Positions 8,604-18,509 of a stretch of DNA of 34,434 nucleotides are shown piece by piece; the stretch's first letter is position 1, and the number at the start of each line of letters is the position of its first letter. Origin of the DNA: an uncultured Clostridia bacterium (GTDB taxonomy: Bacteria > Bacillota > Clostridia > TANB77 > CAG-508); contig CANQOG010000013.1 in NCBI GenBank assembly GCA_947625415.1, positions 1 to 34,434 of the forward strand, in the 5' to 3' direction. The notes beneath the pieces are model-generated. The model worked only from the letters and a program-made list of their open reading frames with translations, was not told where the DNA came from and ran no database searches. Position numbers and translations under genes: made by a program.

Positions 8604-9116
8604 TTATTCTTTTGTAGTAATTTCTTCTTTAAAACCTTCTAATTTTGTTGTACAATGTGGGCATCTTGTAGCCTTGAATGCTATTTCTGAATAGCAATAT
8701 GGACATAATTTTGTTTTTGGTTCTTCGACAGTAGTATTTTCTTCAGTTTTAGCTTTGTTTCCTTTTCCCAACTTTTTAGAAACTGTTTTTTCAGCCATAT
8801 TTGCTAATTGTTCCAATTTTTCTTTACTCTTTTTTTCAGCTGTAGTAACAATTTTTATCATTAAAAATAATATAAATGCTACAATTAAGAAATTAATTAC
8901 AGCTGTCAAAAATGAACCATAATTAATAGCTTGTCCGCTATTTCCTAATTTAATAGTTCCATGTATTTCAGCTCCGCCAATCAACCCAAGTAATGGTTGT
9001 ATAAAGCTTTCTGTAAATGCTGTAACTATTGAAGCAAAGGCATTAGCTATAATAACACCAATTGCCATATCCATAACATTTCCTTTAGAAATGAACTCTT
9101 TAAATTCTTTAAACAT
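8604..9116 (-). CDS. mscL: Large-conductance mechanosensitive channel with C-terminal zinc ribbon
   Basis: 170 residues. MscL forms a pentameric pore that opens under membrane tension and releases solutes on hypo-osmotic shock. The N-terminus MFKEFKEFISKGNVMDMAIGVIIANAF is the family signature (quoted in part), with helix 1 at about residues 14-40 and helix 2 at about 65-90. Unlike the E. coli protein it has a tail with two CxxC pairs (CPYC and CPHC, about residues 135-155), a zinc ribbon also seen in some Clostridia. I chose the ATG at 9114-9116 because AAGGAG lies 7 nt upstream; a start seven codons earlier lacks support. Its promoter at 9153-9181 is consensus. The DUF6020-like gene follows after 14 nt. 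Confidence 0.95.
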   Translation of the reverse strand: MFKEFKEFISKGNVMDMAIGVIIANAFASIVTAFTESFIQPLLGLIGGAEIHGTIKLGNSGQAINYGSFLTAVINFLIVAFILFLMIKIVTTAEKKSKEKLEQLANMAEKTVSKKLGKGNKAKTEENTTVEEPKTKLCPYCYSEIAFKATRCPHCTTKLEGFKEEITTKE

Positions 9117-9152
9117 AATTCGTCTCCTTGTTACCAAAATATTTATGAAGTC

Positions 9153-9181
9153 ATTATATTAGTCATAAATTAATTTGTCAA
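9153..9181 (-). promoter_or_regulatory. Consensus sigma-A promoter of mscL
   Basis: Minus strand: TTGACA (9176-9181), 17-nt spacer, TATAAT (9153-9158), both boxes perfect. Confidence 0.93.
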
Positions 9182-9202
9182 CAATTTAAAACAAATTAAA
9201 AC

Positions 9203-9239
9203 AAAAAAATCAGAAATTGACGTTTCCATCAACTTCTGA
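9203..9239 (-). terminator. Intrinsic terminator after the small Cys-rich membrane protein
   Basis: An 11-bp stem TCAGAAGTTGA / TCAATTTCTGA (one G-U pair; 9229-9239 with 9210-9220) is followed on the minus strand by seven T. It starts 7 nt after the stop codon at 9247. Confidence 0.92.
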
Positions 9240-9246
9240 CTATAAG

Positions 9247-9486
9247 CTATTTATTTTTACAATATAAGCTAATTATTCTAATTATAATTAATAAGAAAAT
9301 CATTATTGCAAAAACAATTAATGCACTTAAAGCTGCAAGTATTGTAGAAGCTAAAGCTGAACCAATAATTAACCCAAGTATAAGAGCTAAAACTACGCTT
9401 AAAATTCCTAGAATATACTCTCCACAATTACGGCATTTTCTTACTGGTTTAATACAATCATATTCTCCACATCCATTATTTTCCAT
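9247..9486 (-). CDS. Small membrane protein with N-terminal cysteine motif
   Basis: 79 residues. A short N-terminus with cysteines (C6, C11, then CRNC at about 18-21) is followed by two hydrophobic segments (about residues 26-48 and 52-73) and a YCKNK tail. The first helix is rich in small residues (GLIIGSALAS). I do not recognise a named family. The cysteines could bind a metal, but this is inference. GGAGGTG lies 5 nt before the ATG at 9484-9486, and the leader contains a 7-bp hairpin (AAGCAAA / TTTGCTT) just upstream of the SD. It is followed by a clean terminator. Confidence 0.75.
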   Translation of the reverse strand: MENNGCGEYDCIKPVRKCRNCGEYILGILSVVLALILGLIIGSALASTILAALSALIVFAIMIFLLIIIRIISLYCKNK

Positions 9487-9565
9487 AAAAACACCTCCGG
9501 CTTTTAAGCAAATTTATTTTTGCTTTACTATATAATATTCAGCTGGCTCTATTTATGTTAACTTT

Positions 9566-10252
9566 TTATAAACTAGAAAAATTATACTTATCACTAAAAA
9601 CTAAAATAGAAATTAGACTCACAGCAATATATAACATTGCTCCACCAGCAAAACCTAAAGAAATTCCAATCATTTCTTTAGATACATTTCCAATTAACGC
9701 TCCAAAAAGAGCACCTATTCCTGTTGTAACCCCAGAAATAGCTGTATAAACAATAACTTTTAATTTACTATATCCACCTTGTTTTAAAGGAACGGCTATG
9801 GCAATTCCTTCTGGAAAGTCATGTAAGCAAATTGCTATTGCTAAAGAAATTCCAAGTTTTGTTGAAGCTCCAAATCCAGAGCCAATAGCTAAACCCTCTG
9901 GAAAATTATGAATACAAAGTCCAATTCCAATTACAATTCCAACTTTCAATAAATTTAGCTTATTCTCACCAACTGACGAAATTTTTTTATTAACAATGTT
10001 ATTACAAAATATCATTAAAATAATTCCAAAACCAATTCCTAGTAAAGTTCCTCCATAATTTACAAATTTTAAGCTCTCTGGAACTAAGTCAAAATAAATT
10101 ATAAAAAGCATAAGAATTGCAGATAAACTTAAGACAAAGTTAATTATTTTTTGAGATTTAATATTTGTAATTGCTCCAAATATTCCTCCTAAAGTTGTTC
10201 CTAACATTCCAAAAATCATTCCTAAAATTGAAATATAACCAACTCTATTCAC
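9566..10252 (-). CDS. ZIP family divalent metal transporter, short C-terminus
   Basis: About 228 residues, mostly membrane helices. ZIP proteins import Zn, Fe or Mn, and the two metal-site motifs HNFPEG and HDFPEG are present in consecutive helices, which places it with the ZupT/GufA group. The protein ends SILVFSDKYNFSSL, while relatives usually continue with an IPE-containing segment and one more helix, so the C-terminus looks shortened by roughly 30 residues; no CGG lies there. The start is uncertain: GAGG at 10261-10264 suits the GTG at 10250-10252 (8 nt) or a TTG one codon earlier. The substrate cannot be read from the sequence. Confidence 0.88.
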   Translation of the reverse strand: MNRVGYISILGMIFGMLGTTLGGIFGAITNIKSQKIINFVLSLSAILMLFIIYFDLVPESLKFVNYGGTLLGIGFGIILMIFCNNIVNKKISSVGENKLNLLKVGIVIGIGLCIHNFPEGLAIGSGFGASTKLGISLAIAICLHDFPEGIAIAVPLKQGGYSKLKVIVYTAISGVTTGIGALFGALIGNVSKEMIGISLGFAGGAMLYIAVSLISILVFSDKYNFSSL

Positions 10253-10304
10253 CAACATCACCTCTAATTAAGGTGTATTCAAAAAATAGTAAAATATTAT
10301 AAAA

Positions 10305-10335
10305 AAATAAAACACCCAGATAAACTTATCTGGGT
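10305..10335 (-). terminator. Intrinsic terminator of the eno-secD-secF operon
   Basis: A perfect 10-bp stem ACCCAGATAA / TTATCTGGGT (10326-10335 with 10314-10323) is followed on the minus strand by GTTTTATTTTTTT. It lies about 30 nt after the secF-like stop. Confidence 0.92.
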
Positions 10336-10364
10336 ATATTTATTTAAAATTTATTTTGATTAAA

Positions 10365-11141
10365 TTATTTATTTAAATTAACTAGCTTTTTTTCATACAT
10401 AGCAAGTCTTATACATAAGCTTACAACAACTATTAACATTACAATTGGAACAATTGTAGATGTAAATTCTATTCTTGTAATTGCTATAATTGATAGTACT
10501 TCTAGAAAAATTACCATCATTTCTCCTAAAGTTTTGCAAACAAGAACAATAGGATTTCCTAATTTTCTATATTTAACACCAATATAAACTAAGCAAATTA
10601 AACTACAAATTATTGAAGGAATTATATAAGGTTTTACGATATCACGAATTCTAATTTTTGAATCATGATATAATTTATATTTTGAACCTTCTTCTAATTG
10701 GTCAAATATTGTTTTTTCTGTGTTTTCTTGATTTTCTTGTTGCTCAACTTGTGTTTCATTATTTTCTTCAGGTTCTGTTACTTCATTTTCTTCTGTTTTA
10801 TCAGAAGTTTCTGTATTTGAATTTGCAGTATCATCTGTTGAATATAAGTCATTTAATTTCTCAAGCAAAGCTTCCTCTTCATTTGTTGTAATTAATGGAC
10901 TTATTATATAAACAGCATCTGAAAAAACTTCTACAGTCTTTATTTCATATTCTTTATCTTTAAAAACTTCATCACAAACTTTTGTTACATCTTCCATTTG
11001 AAACTTTTTATCAAATACAAATTTCAAAGTATCATGAGCTCTTAAATTTAAGCTTACATTAAATCCTTTTAAACAAACTACTATAATACCAGCTAGTAAA
11101 ATAAGAGCTAAAACAAAAAGTACAATTTTATTCTTCTTCAT
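10365..11141 (-). CDS. SecF-like divergent preprotein translocase subunit
   Basis: 258 residues. It starts with a membrane helix (about 5-25) followed by GFNVSLNLRAHDTLKFVF, the kind of opening seen in divergent SecD/SecF proteins, then a small external domain. After it comes a linker of about 50 residues rich in Glu, Asn and Thr, and three more helices (about 175-250). Canonical SecF has six helices and about 300 residues, so this one is reduced. SecDF uses the proton gradient to help pull secreted proteins through SecYEG. Assignment rests mainly on the position 21 nt after a SecD-like gene and on the layout; direct sequence similarity is weak. Confidence 0.62.
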   Translation of the reverse strand: MKKNKIVLFVLALILLAGIIVVCLKGFNVSLNLRAHDTLKFVFDKKFQMEDVTKVCDEVFKDKEYEIKTVEVFSDAVYIISPLITTNEEEALLEKLNDLYSTDDTANSNTETSDKTEENEVTEPEENNETQVEQQENQENTEKTIFDQLEEGSKYKLYHDSKIRIRDIVKPYIIPSIICSLICLVYIGVKYRKLGNPIVLVCKTLGEMMVIFLEVLSIIAITRIEFTSTIVPIVMLIVVVSLCIRLAMYEKKLVNLNK

Positions 11142-11162
11142 TTTTTAACTTCCTTCCTATTT

Positions 11163-12605
11163 TTATTTTCCCTCTAATACGTATTTTACAACAATAGTAT
11201 TATAAATTAGTTGTAATAATAATCCCCAGAATAGAACTTCTCCTAAGCCTGTAACTGTAGCACTCACAAAGAATGTGAAAATAAATGATACAACCACAAG
11301 TGGGAATATTACTGAATAATATTTTTTCATTGTATCTAAATAGCTACCTTGAACTCCATCTTTTAATTTTCTTAAATATTTAATCAAGAAAACTAAATTT
11401 AAAGCAACTACTCCATATAATGAAACTATTGAACTAACTGAAATTACAACTTTAGTAAACTTCAAAACTAAAATAACAAGTCCAATTAAACAAGCATTTA
11501 ATATTCCAGCCAAAAAGCCTCTAGTTCCAAATTTAATAAAGAATATTAATACTGTAACTACTAATATCGCAACTATTGACCAATAAATTACATTCATAAC
11601 ATCTTTAGATAAAGAAGATTCTATAAATAAAGCTCCTCCATCTTGAACATATTTAACTGGCATAGTATCTTGTCTTAATAAAAATGCAACACTATCAATA
11701 GATTCAGCATAAGTATTTAAGTCTTCAACAGATACACCTGATGAAATCGGAATATTCAAAATTGCTTCATCATATTCTTCTCCAAAATATGTAGTCATTA
11801 TTGAAGAACCATCAACTCTAATTGAAATTCTATCTGTTTGTGTATTTCCGTCAGCATCTGTATATTGAACATATTGCTTACTAATTTCTTTTATAATTTG
11901 TCTACCTTCTTCGTCTAAAGATAGTTGTAAATAAAGGTCATAATTATTTGTTTCTTGGTTAAGGTTTGTAGCAACTCCAGCATCTACTAAATGACTTTTG
12001 TCCATCAAAACAACACCAGTTTGATAATCTATAATATCAAATTCTCCATAAGCTGATAGAGCAACTTGATATAAATAAGAAACATCATCATTTTGTGATA
12101 GCTCTACAACCATATTTCCAGTAGCTTTATCAAGTCTTATTGCATACTCTGTAGCACCAGCTCTTTCCAATCTTTCTTCAATTAATTTTTTAGATTTTTC
12201 GAAATTTGATTCAGTCAAACTAGATTTTTCATTTTTTCTAATCGTTCTTACCTCTTCGTTAAATCCAGTATCATTTGTTTCAGTTTCTGTATTAGTCTCT
12301 TCTAAATCTGTTGTAACCTCAACTGACTCATCTTCATGAGTATGTTCAGAGCCATCTTCAACATATCCTCTAATTTTTCCTTTTGAATCAACCCATACTT
12401 CTTGTTCCTCTTCAGTATCATCAGGAACAAGACGATATTCGATAATTCCATCAACTTCTGTTCCTAACTTAAAATCTGGAATTATATTTTTTAATTTGTT
12501 TGATTTTGGCATATAAATTCCAACAAATGCTATAACTATTACTGCTATTGAGATAAGCACCAATAAAATAGACATCAAAATCTTAGTTAAACCTTTTTCT
12601 TTCAA
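11163..12605 (-). CDS. secD: SecD-like preprotein translocase subunit
   Basis: 480 residues. The N-terminal helix (about 11-33) is followed by a long external region that includes an acidic insert (about residues 70-125, with EHTHEDESVEV and repeated Glu/Thr), then the P1-like part with KSKKLIEERLERAGATEYAIR and VVELSQNDDVSYLY, which matches SecD. Five C-terminal helices (about 335-475) match the SecD half of an RND-type fold. SecD works with SecF in late steps of protein export. I prefer the TTG at 12603-12605, since GGAGG lies 8 nt upstream; an earlier TTG overlaps that SD. It starts 28 nt after eno and is followed by the SecF-like gene, so the three form one operon. Confidence 0.8.
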   Translation of the reverse strand: MKEKGLTKILMSILLVLISIAVIVIAFVGIYMPKSNKLKNIIPDFKLGTEVDGIIEYRLVPDDTEEEQEVWVDSKGKIRGYVEDGSEHTHEDESVEVTTDLEETNTETETNDTGFNEEVRTIRKNEKSSLTESNFEKSKKLIEERLERAGATEYAIRLDKATGNMVVELSQNDDVSYLYQVALSAYGEFDIIDYQTGVVLMDKSHLVDAGVATNLNQETNNYDLYLQLSLDEEGRQIIKEISKQYVQYTDADGNTQTDRISIRVDGSSIMTTYFGEEYDEAILNIPISSGVSVEDLNTYAESIDSVAFLLRQDTMPVKYVQDGGALFIESSLSKDVMNVIYWSIVAILVVTVLIFFIKFGTRGFLAGILNACLIGLVILVLKFTKVVISVSSIVSLYGVVALNLVFLIKYLRKLKDGVQGSYLDTMKKYYSVIFPLVVVSFIFTFFVSATVTGLGEVLFWGLLLQLIYNTIVVKYVLEGK

Positions 12606-12633
12606 AGCTACTACCTCCAACTAAAATCAAATT

Positions 12634-13965
<1,332 letters not shown>

Positions 13966-13998
13966 TTAAATCGTGCGTTCAAAATTCACACGGCCTTT

Positions 13999-14027
13999 AT
14001 TTTACCACAAAAATTTTACATTTTCAA
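13999..14027 (-). promoter_or_regulatory. Sigma-A type promoter of eno
   Basis: Minus strand: TTGAAA (14022-14027), 17-nt spacer, TAAAAT (13999-14004). Confidence 0.75.
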
Positions 14028-14099
14028 CATTTAGTTTCCATAATCTAGAAAAATAATTTAAATAGAAAAAAATAATATTCCTTTTTCTAAAAATTTTAA

Positions 14100-14828
14100 T
14101 TACAAGTTTTTAAAAACCTCGCCTAAACTTTCATTTATAACTAAATCTGCTCTAGAATCAAATGATGTTTCACTCTTATTAATTAAAACTAAATTATTAC
14201 CTCTAAAATAATTTATAAGCCCACTTGCTGGATAAACTGTAAGAGAAGTTCCAGCAACTATTAATGTATCGCAATTTGAAATAGCATCAACAGCTTTTGA
14301 TATAACATCTTCATCTAACATCTCTTCATACAAAACAACATCAGGCTTTACAATTCCATCACACCTTTTACGCTGACATCTAGGAATTCCAGATGTTTCG
14401 TTAAAAACATATTCAGGTGTATGAACTCGATTACATTCTACACAATAATTTCTCATAATACTTCCATGAAGCTCAAAAACATTTTTAGAACCAGCCTTTT
14501 GATGAAGTCCATCAATATTTTGAGTTATTATCGCTTTTAATTTTCCCATTTGTTCAAGCTCAGCAAGTTTTATATGAGTTATATTTGGTTTAACATTAAG
14601 ACTATTCATTTTATCTCTATAAAATTTAAAAAACTCTTCTGGATTTGAAACAAAAAATGAATGACTTAAAATTGTTTCAGGAGGATAATCATACTTTTGA
14701 TTATAAAGTCCATCTTTACTCCTAAAATCAGGAATTCCACTTTCAGTTGAAACTCCAGCTCCACCAAAAAATACGATATTATTGCTTCCTTCAACAATTT
14801 TAATAAAATTTTTTATTTTTGAATCCAT
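14100..14828 (-). CDS. NAD-dependent protein deacylase, Sir2 family
   Basis: 242 residues, the usual length of bacterial CobB/SrtN. It removes acyl groups from protein lysines using NAD. The motifs are complete: FFGGAGVSTESGIPDFRS (NAD loop), TQNIDGLHQKAG, the catalytic histidine in ELHGS, a four-cysteine zinc site (CVEC and CQRKRC, about residues 121-146), and VAGTSLTVYPA. The Tyr/Arg pair that marks desuccinylases is not evident, so a deacetylase is more likely. The ATG at 14826-14828 follows TGAGGTG. It lies about 100 nt after metK on the same strand and may be cotranscribed with it. Confidence 0.95.
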   Translation of the reverse strand: MDSKIKNFIKIVEGSNNIVFFGGAGVSTESGIPDFRSKDGLYNQKYDYPPETILSHSFFVSNPEEFFKFYRDKMNSLNVKPNITHIKLAELEQMGKLKAIITQNIDGLHQKAGSKNVFELHGSIMRNYCVECNRVHTPEYVFNETSGIPRCQRKRCDGIVKPDVVLYEEMLDEDVISKAVDAISNCDTLIVAGTSLTVYPASGLINYFRGNNLVLINKSETSFDSRADLVINESLGEVFKNL

Positions 14829-14929
14829 GACATCACCTCATTTATCATATTAAAGTTCGAATAATATATGTTTGAATAAGCAACCATTGTGGGGACTGAC
14901 AAGTTGCAAGCTATAAAATTTAAATTTAT

Positions 14930-16073
14930 TTAAAATTTTATAATTTGCTCCCATGCCATATTTTCTTTACCAAAATGTCCATAATTTGTAGTTTGTCTAT
15001 ATATAGGTTTTCTCAAATCTAATTTATCAATAATTCCTCTTGGAGTCAAGTTAAAACTTTTATTAATCTTCTCTACTATTTCTTCTTCTGGAATTTTCGC
15101 TGTTCCAAATGTATCAACATAAACAGAAACTGGCTTTGCAACACCAATTGCATAAGAAAATTGAATTTCGCATTTATCACTATATCCATTTGCAACAACA
15201 TTTTTAGCTATAAATCTAGCCATATAAGCTGCTGAACGGTCAACTTTACTTGGGTCTTTTCCTGAAAAAGCTCCACCTCCATGTCGACTATATCCACCAT
15301 AAGTATCAACAATTATTTTTCTTCCAGTCAAACCACTATCACCTAAAGGTCCTCCAATTACAAATCTTCCTGTTGGGTTTATAAAATATTTTGTATTATC
15401 ATCTAAAAGTTCAACTGGAACAACGCTTTTTATTACTTTTTCTTTTACATCTCTTTTTAACAAATCTAAGTTAGCAGATTCTAAATGTTGCGTTGAAACA
15501 ACAATAGTATCAACTCTTACTGGTTTTCCATCTTCATATTCAACAGTTACTTGAGTCTTTCCATCTGGTCTTAAATAAGGAATTTCTCCTGTTTTTCTAG
15601 CTTCTGAAAGTCGTCTTGCAAGTTTGTGAGCAAGGCTTATTGGAAGTGGCATAAGTTCTTTAGTTTCATTACATGCAAACCCAAACATAATTCCTTGATC
15701 TCCAGCTCCTTCAGAATTAACTTCTTCTCCTTCCTTATCCTCATAAGACTTATCAACTCCTAAAGCAATATCGCTTGACTGTTTAGAAATATTTAGTAAA
15801 ACTTTACAAGTTCTATAATCAATATCAGTAGCTTCATTATCATATCCAACTTCTTTTATAGCATTTCTTACAACTTTTTCAATGTCAACATCCGCTTTTG
15901 ATGTTATTTCTCCGAGTTACAACTACTTGTCCTTTTCCAGCAACTGTTTCACAAGCAACTCTAGAATTAGAATCTTTTTCAAAATAACTATCTAATACAC
16001 TATCTGAAATAAAATCACAAAGCTTGTCTGGATGCCCCTCTGTTACACTTTCTGACGTAAATAATTTCTTCAT
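14930..16073 (-). CDS. metK: S-adenosylmethionine synthetase, read through one +1 frameshift at CGG
   Basis: MetK makes SAM from methionine and ATP and is normally essential. The gene begins [24 protein letters not shown], the ATP and methionine site, quoted in part. At codon 54 the frame breaks at ACT CGG AGA; skipping the C gives [19 protein letters not shown], the normal sequence, and the frame then runs unbroken to the stop at 14930. The full protein has 380 residues. Other motifs are [48 protein letters not shown] and the C-terminal NYGHFG. Without the shift translation would end 8 codons later, so no working MetK would be made from this gene. A SAM-I riboswitch with a terminator controls it. 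Confidence 0.95.
15912..15914 (-). other. CGG +1 frameshift site, metK
   Basis: GTT GTA ACT CGG AGA AAT leads to a stop 8 codons on. Skipping the C at 15914 gives ACT GGA GAA ATA ACA, the conserved TGEIT strand of MetK (Gly54). Confidence 0.95.
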
Positions 16074-16124
16074 TTCTTACTCCTCCTAAAATTAAATTCC
16101 ATGTGATTTTATATTTATAAACAA

Positions 16125-16153
16125 CAAAAAAGCTTTGCAAAATACAAAGCTTT
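16125..16153 (-). terminator. Riboswitch-controlled intrinsic terminator upstream of metK
   Basis: A 9-bp stem AAAGCTTTG / CAAAGCTTT (16145-16153 with 16129-16137) is followed by a T-run. A second copy of GAAGCTTTG just upstream (about 16182-16190) can pair with it as an antiterminator, the expected switch. Confidence 0.88.
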
Positions 16154-16172
16154 AATCTAGATTTTATATAAA

Positions 16173-16275
16173 ATCATCATTCAAAGCTTCTTGCTTTGTC
16201 GGTATTAGCACCTTAACTTTAAAAGTCGGTTGCTGTGGAGTCATCAAGCCGATTCTCTCGTCCACTCTTGATAAT
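16173..16275 (-). ncRNA. SAM-I (S-box) riboswitch aptamer
   Basis: The minus strand shows the S-box core in order: TTATCAAGAG, then GATGACTCCACAGCAACC, then AAGGTGCTAATACC. P1 can form between ATTATCA (16269-16275) and TGATGAT (16173-16179). It sits between a promoter and a terminator in front of metK, so SAM binding should stop transcription and give feedback control of SAM synthesis. Confidence 0.95.
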
Positions 16276-16281
16276 GGTTAT

Positions 16282-16310
16282 ATTTTATTATGTAATTATA
16301 TAAAAGTCAA
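16282..16310 (-). promoter_or_regulatory. Sigma-A promoter of the S-box/metK transcript
   Basis: Minus strand: TTGACT (16305-16310), 17-nt spacer, TAAAAT (16282-16287), immediately before the aptamer. Confidence 0.85.
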
Positions 16311-16317
16311 TAGTCTT

Positions 16318-17001
16318 TTAAACTATTTCTTCATTTTCAGTAATTTCTTCATTGTTATCTTCTTTTTCAGAAATTTCCATGCTTGCAATTGAAACTTCAT
16401 AAGCAACTCTAGTTTCAGTAGTTCCATCTTCATATTTTTTCTCATAAGTTCTAGATTGAACTCTACCTACTACTTTTACTTCTGTTCCAACTTCGATTTT
16501 TTGGCAAAATCTAGCATTTCTTCCCCAAGCTATACAAGGAATATAATCTGATTTGTTATAAGCTCTGTTAACAGCTAATAATAAATCTGCTATTTCTCTT
16601 CCAAAAGGTGTTTGTCTGTAAATAGGTTTTTTGCAAACATAACCTATTAATGTTACTTCATTTGTAACAATATCCTTGTTTTCAGCTTCATCATGAGCTT
16701 CAGCCTCTTTAATTTCTTTAGCAAAAACAGTTAATATTAATCTGTTTTTTTCGTTTTCATAATTATTATAGCTTCTAAATTGACCTTCAACTTCAACTTC
16801 TTTTCCAATAGATAAATCAACATCTGTTAATAGTCTTTCAGATACTGTAATTGGTATAATGTCTGTGTTAGTACTTAAACGAACTACCTCCAAATTAAAG
16901 CTATAAAATTTTTCACCGTAAATTTCGTGGCTATACTTTTGGTTACTCACGATTTTTCCAACCAATACTAAATGGTTATTTTCTAAAAAATTTGTATTCA
17001 A
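16318..17001 (-). CDS. Single-stranded DNA-binding protein with two OB folds
   Basis: 227 residues. Two tandem SSB-like OB domains can be seen: residues about 8-95 (NHLVLVGKIVSNQKY to FAKEIKEAE) and about 112-212 (NEVTLIGYVCKKPIYRQTPFGRE, AVNRAYNKSDYIPCIAWGR, VGRVQSR). The second is the better match to SSB. The C-terminus is acidic (EENEEIV-like) but lacks the standard DDDIPF tip. Such two-domain proteins are found in Clostridia besides the usual SSB; their role in replication or repair is inferred. The start is TTG (16999-17001), 8 nt after GGGAGG. A consensus promoter lies at 17096-17124. Confidence 0.85.
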   Translation of the reverse strand: MNTNFLENNHLVLVGKIVSNQKYSHEIYGEKFYSFNLEVVRLSTNTDIIPITVSERLLTDVDLSIGKEVEVEGQFRSYNNYENEKNRLILTVFAKEIKEAEAHDEAENKDIVTNEVTLIGYVCKKPIYRQTPFGREIADLLLAVNRAYNKSDYIPCIAWGRNARFCQKIEVGTEVKVVGRVQSRTYEKKYEDGTTETRVAYEVSIASMEISEKEDNNEEITENEEIV

Positions 17002-17095
17002 TTTTAAATCCTCCCTTAAATCTTATCCACTGTACCTTTACTATTTAAGCTTATCCTTTACTTTATATATTTCAAAATTTACATAAAGCATTTTT

Positions 17096-17124
17096 ATTAT
17101 ATCACTAATTTTTCCTTTTGTAAA
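17096..17124 (-). promoter_or_regulatory. Sigma-A promoter of the tandem-OB SSB gene
   Basis: Minus strand: TTTACA (17119-17124), 17-nt spacer, TATAAT (17096-17101). Confidence 0.85.
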
Positions 17125-17165
17125 CATAAAATTACAAAAAAATCCATTTTTTGCAAAATATTATG

Positions 17166-18509
17166 TTACTTAATACATTTTTTATAAAGATTTCCTTTTT
17201 CTTCAAAGTTCTTAAAATTATTATAGCTAGATGCAGCTGGCGAAAGAACACAGCATTTTTCCTTTTCTGTAACACTTTTAGCAATTTTTACTGCTTCCTC
17301 AATTGTAGTTGCAAAGTAACAGTTTTTAATATTTTTCAAAGATTCATAAATAATATTCCCTGTTTCAGGCATGCAAATTATATTTCTCAATTTATCATTT
17401 TTTAAAAATTCTATTAATTCGTCTTGAGAAATACCTCTATCCATTCCACCACAAATAAGAGTATCAACATTACGTAATGTTTTAATACAATTTATAGTAG
17501 CAATAGGAATAGTTGCAATTACATCATTATAGAAATATATTTCATCCACTTTTCCTACATATTCCATTCTATGTTCTAAAGGCTCACTATTTTTAATAGT
17601 TTCAACAGTTTTTTTCAAGTCAAGTCCTAAAATTTGAGAAACAGCTAAAATAAACATCAAATTATTAAGCATGTGTTCTCCCTTGATTTTCCTAGGTTCG
17701 TCTGCGTTCATTAAAAATTCATTATTAAAATATATGTCACGATTTCTCAAATATACTTTATTTTTGATATTATTAAGATTTTCAACATTTGTTTCGAGAA
17801 AAACTCCAACATCGTTTTCTTTATAATTATATTTGTGTTCTTTCATCAATTTGTTTTCACCATTATAAATAAAAATAGAATTTTCTTTTGGATTTATAGC
17901 AATATTAAATTTTGCTCTTATATAATCTTCTAAATTATTTACATGGTCTAAATGCTCTGGGAAAATATCAAGAAGAATACTTATATTTGGTGAAGATTTA
18001 GCAAATTCTAATGTATGAGATGAAACTTCAATTACTGAATAACTATCGTCTGTAATTTTGTCAATAGAATCTAAAATTGGATTTCCAATATTTCCAAGTA
18101 AAAATACATTTTTTCCTTGTTCTTTTAAAACATTATATAAAACTGTAGAAGTAGTACTTTTTCCTTTTGTTCCAGTAACTCCAATTTTAACTCCTTTTGT
18201 AAATTTTAATAATAGCTCATAATCTGTTATTATTTTATCTTTAAAAGATTTTATATTCTCGTCTTTCAAAACAACACCTGGAGATTTTATAATTAAATCA
18301 AATTTATCAATATCTTTTAAATATTCATCTCCTAGTTTATATTCAACATTTTCATCTAAATCACTTCTATCAATATCTAACTTTTTATCAGCAATTGTAA
18401 TTTTTTTATTTGGAAAATGTTTTCTAATATAGTTAAAAGTTGATTTTCCTTGTTTACCAAACCCAAGAATAACAATATTTTTATCTTTTAAAAAATCATA
18501 AATCGTCAT
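17166..18509 (-). CDS. murD: UDP-N-acetylmuramoyl-L-alanine glutamate ligase (MurD; probably L-Glu-specific MurD2)
   Basis: 447 residues. Mur ligase with an N-terminal Rossmann domain (NIVILGFGKQGKST), the ATP loop GVTGTKGKSTTS near residue 110, the central motif EVSSHTLEF and DHVNNLEDY, and a C-terminal domain with ICGGMDRGI and VLSPAASSYNNFKNFEEKG. It adds glutamate to UDP-MurNAc-L-Ala in the cytoplasm during peptidoglycan precursor synthesis. The gene overlaps the end of murL by 4 nt (ATGA), so the two are translationally coupled. In organisms with MurL the partner ligase (MurD2) adds L-Glu, which MurL then converts to D-Glu on the nucleotide. The MurD2 assignment rests on that coupling; the fold alone would also fit ordinary MurD. 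Confidence 0.92.
   Translation of the reverse strand: MTIYDFLKDKNIVILGFGKQGKSTFNYIRKHFPNKKITIADKKLDIDRSDLDENVEYKLGDEYLKDIDKFDLIIKSPGVVLKDENIKSFKDKIITDYELLLKFTKGVKIGVTGTKGKSTTSTVLYNVLKEQGKNVFLLGNIGNPILDSIDKITDDSYSVIEVSSHTLEFAKSSPNISILLDIFPEHLDHVNNLEDYIRAKFNIAINPKENSIFIYNGENKLMKEHKYNYKENDVGVFLETNVENLNNIKNKVYLRNRDIYFNNEFLMNADEPRKIKGEHMLNNLMFILAVSQILGLDLKKTVETIKNSEPLEHRMEYVGKVDEIYFYNDVIATIPIATINCIKTLRNVDTLICGGMDRGISQDELIEFLKNDKLRNIICMPETGNIIYESLKNIKNCYFATTIEEAVKIAKSVTEKEKCCVLSPAASSYNNFKNFEEKGNLYKKCIK

Noticed and set aside
9540-9620. Another CGG frameshift to explain the short C-terminus of the ZIP transporter
   Set aside because: No CGG occurs there and the other two frames do not give the expected IPE-containing end, so simple truncation is more likely.
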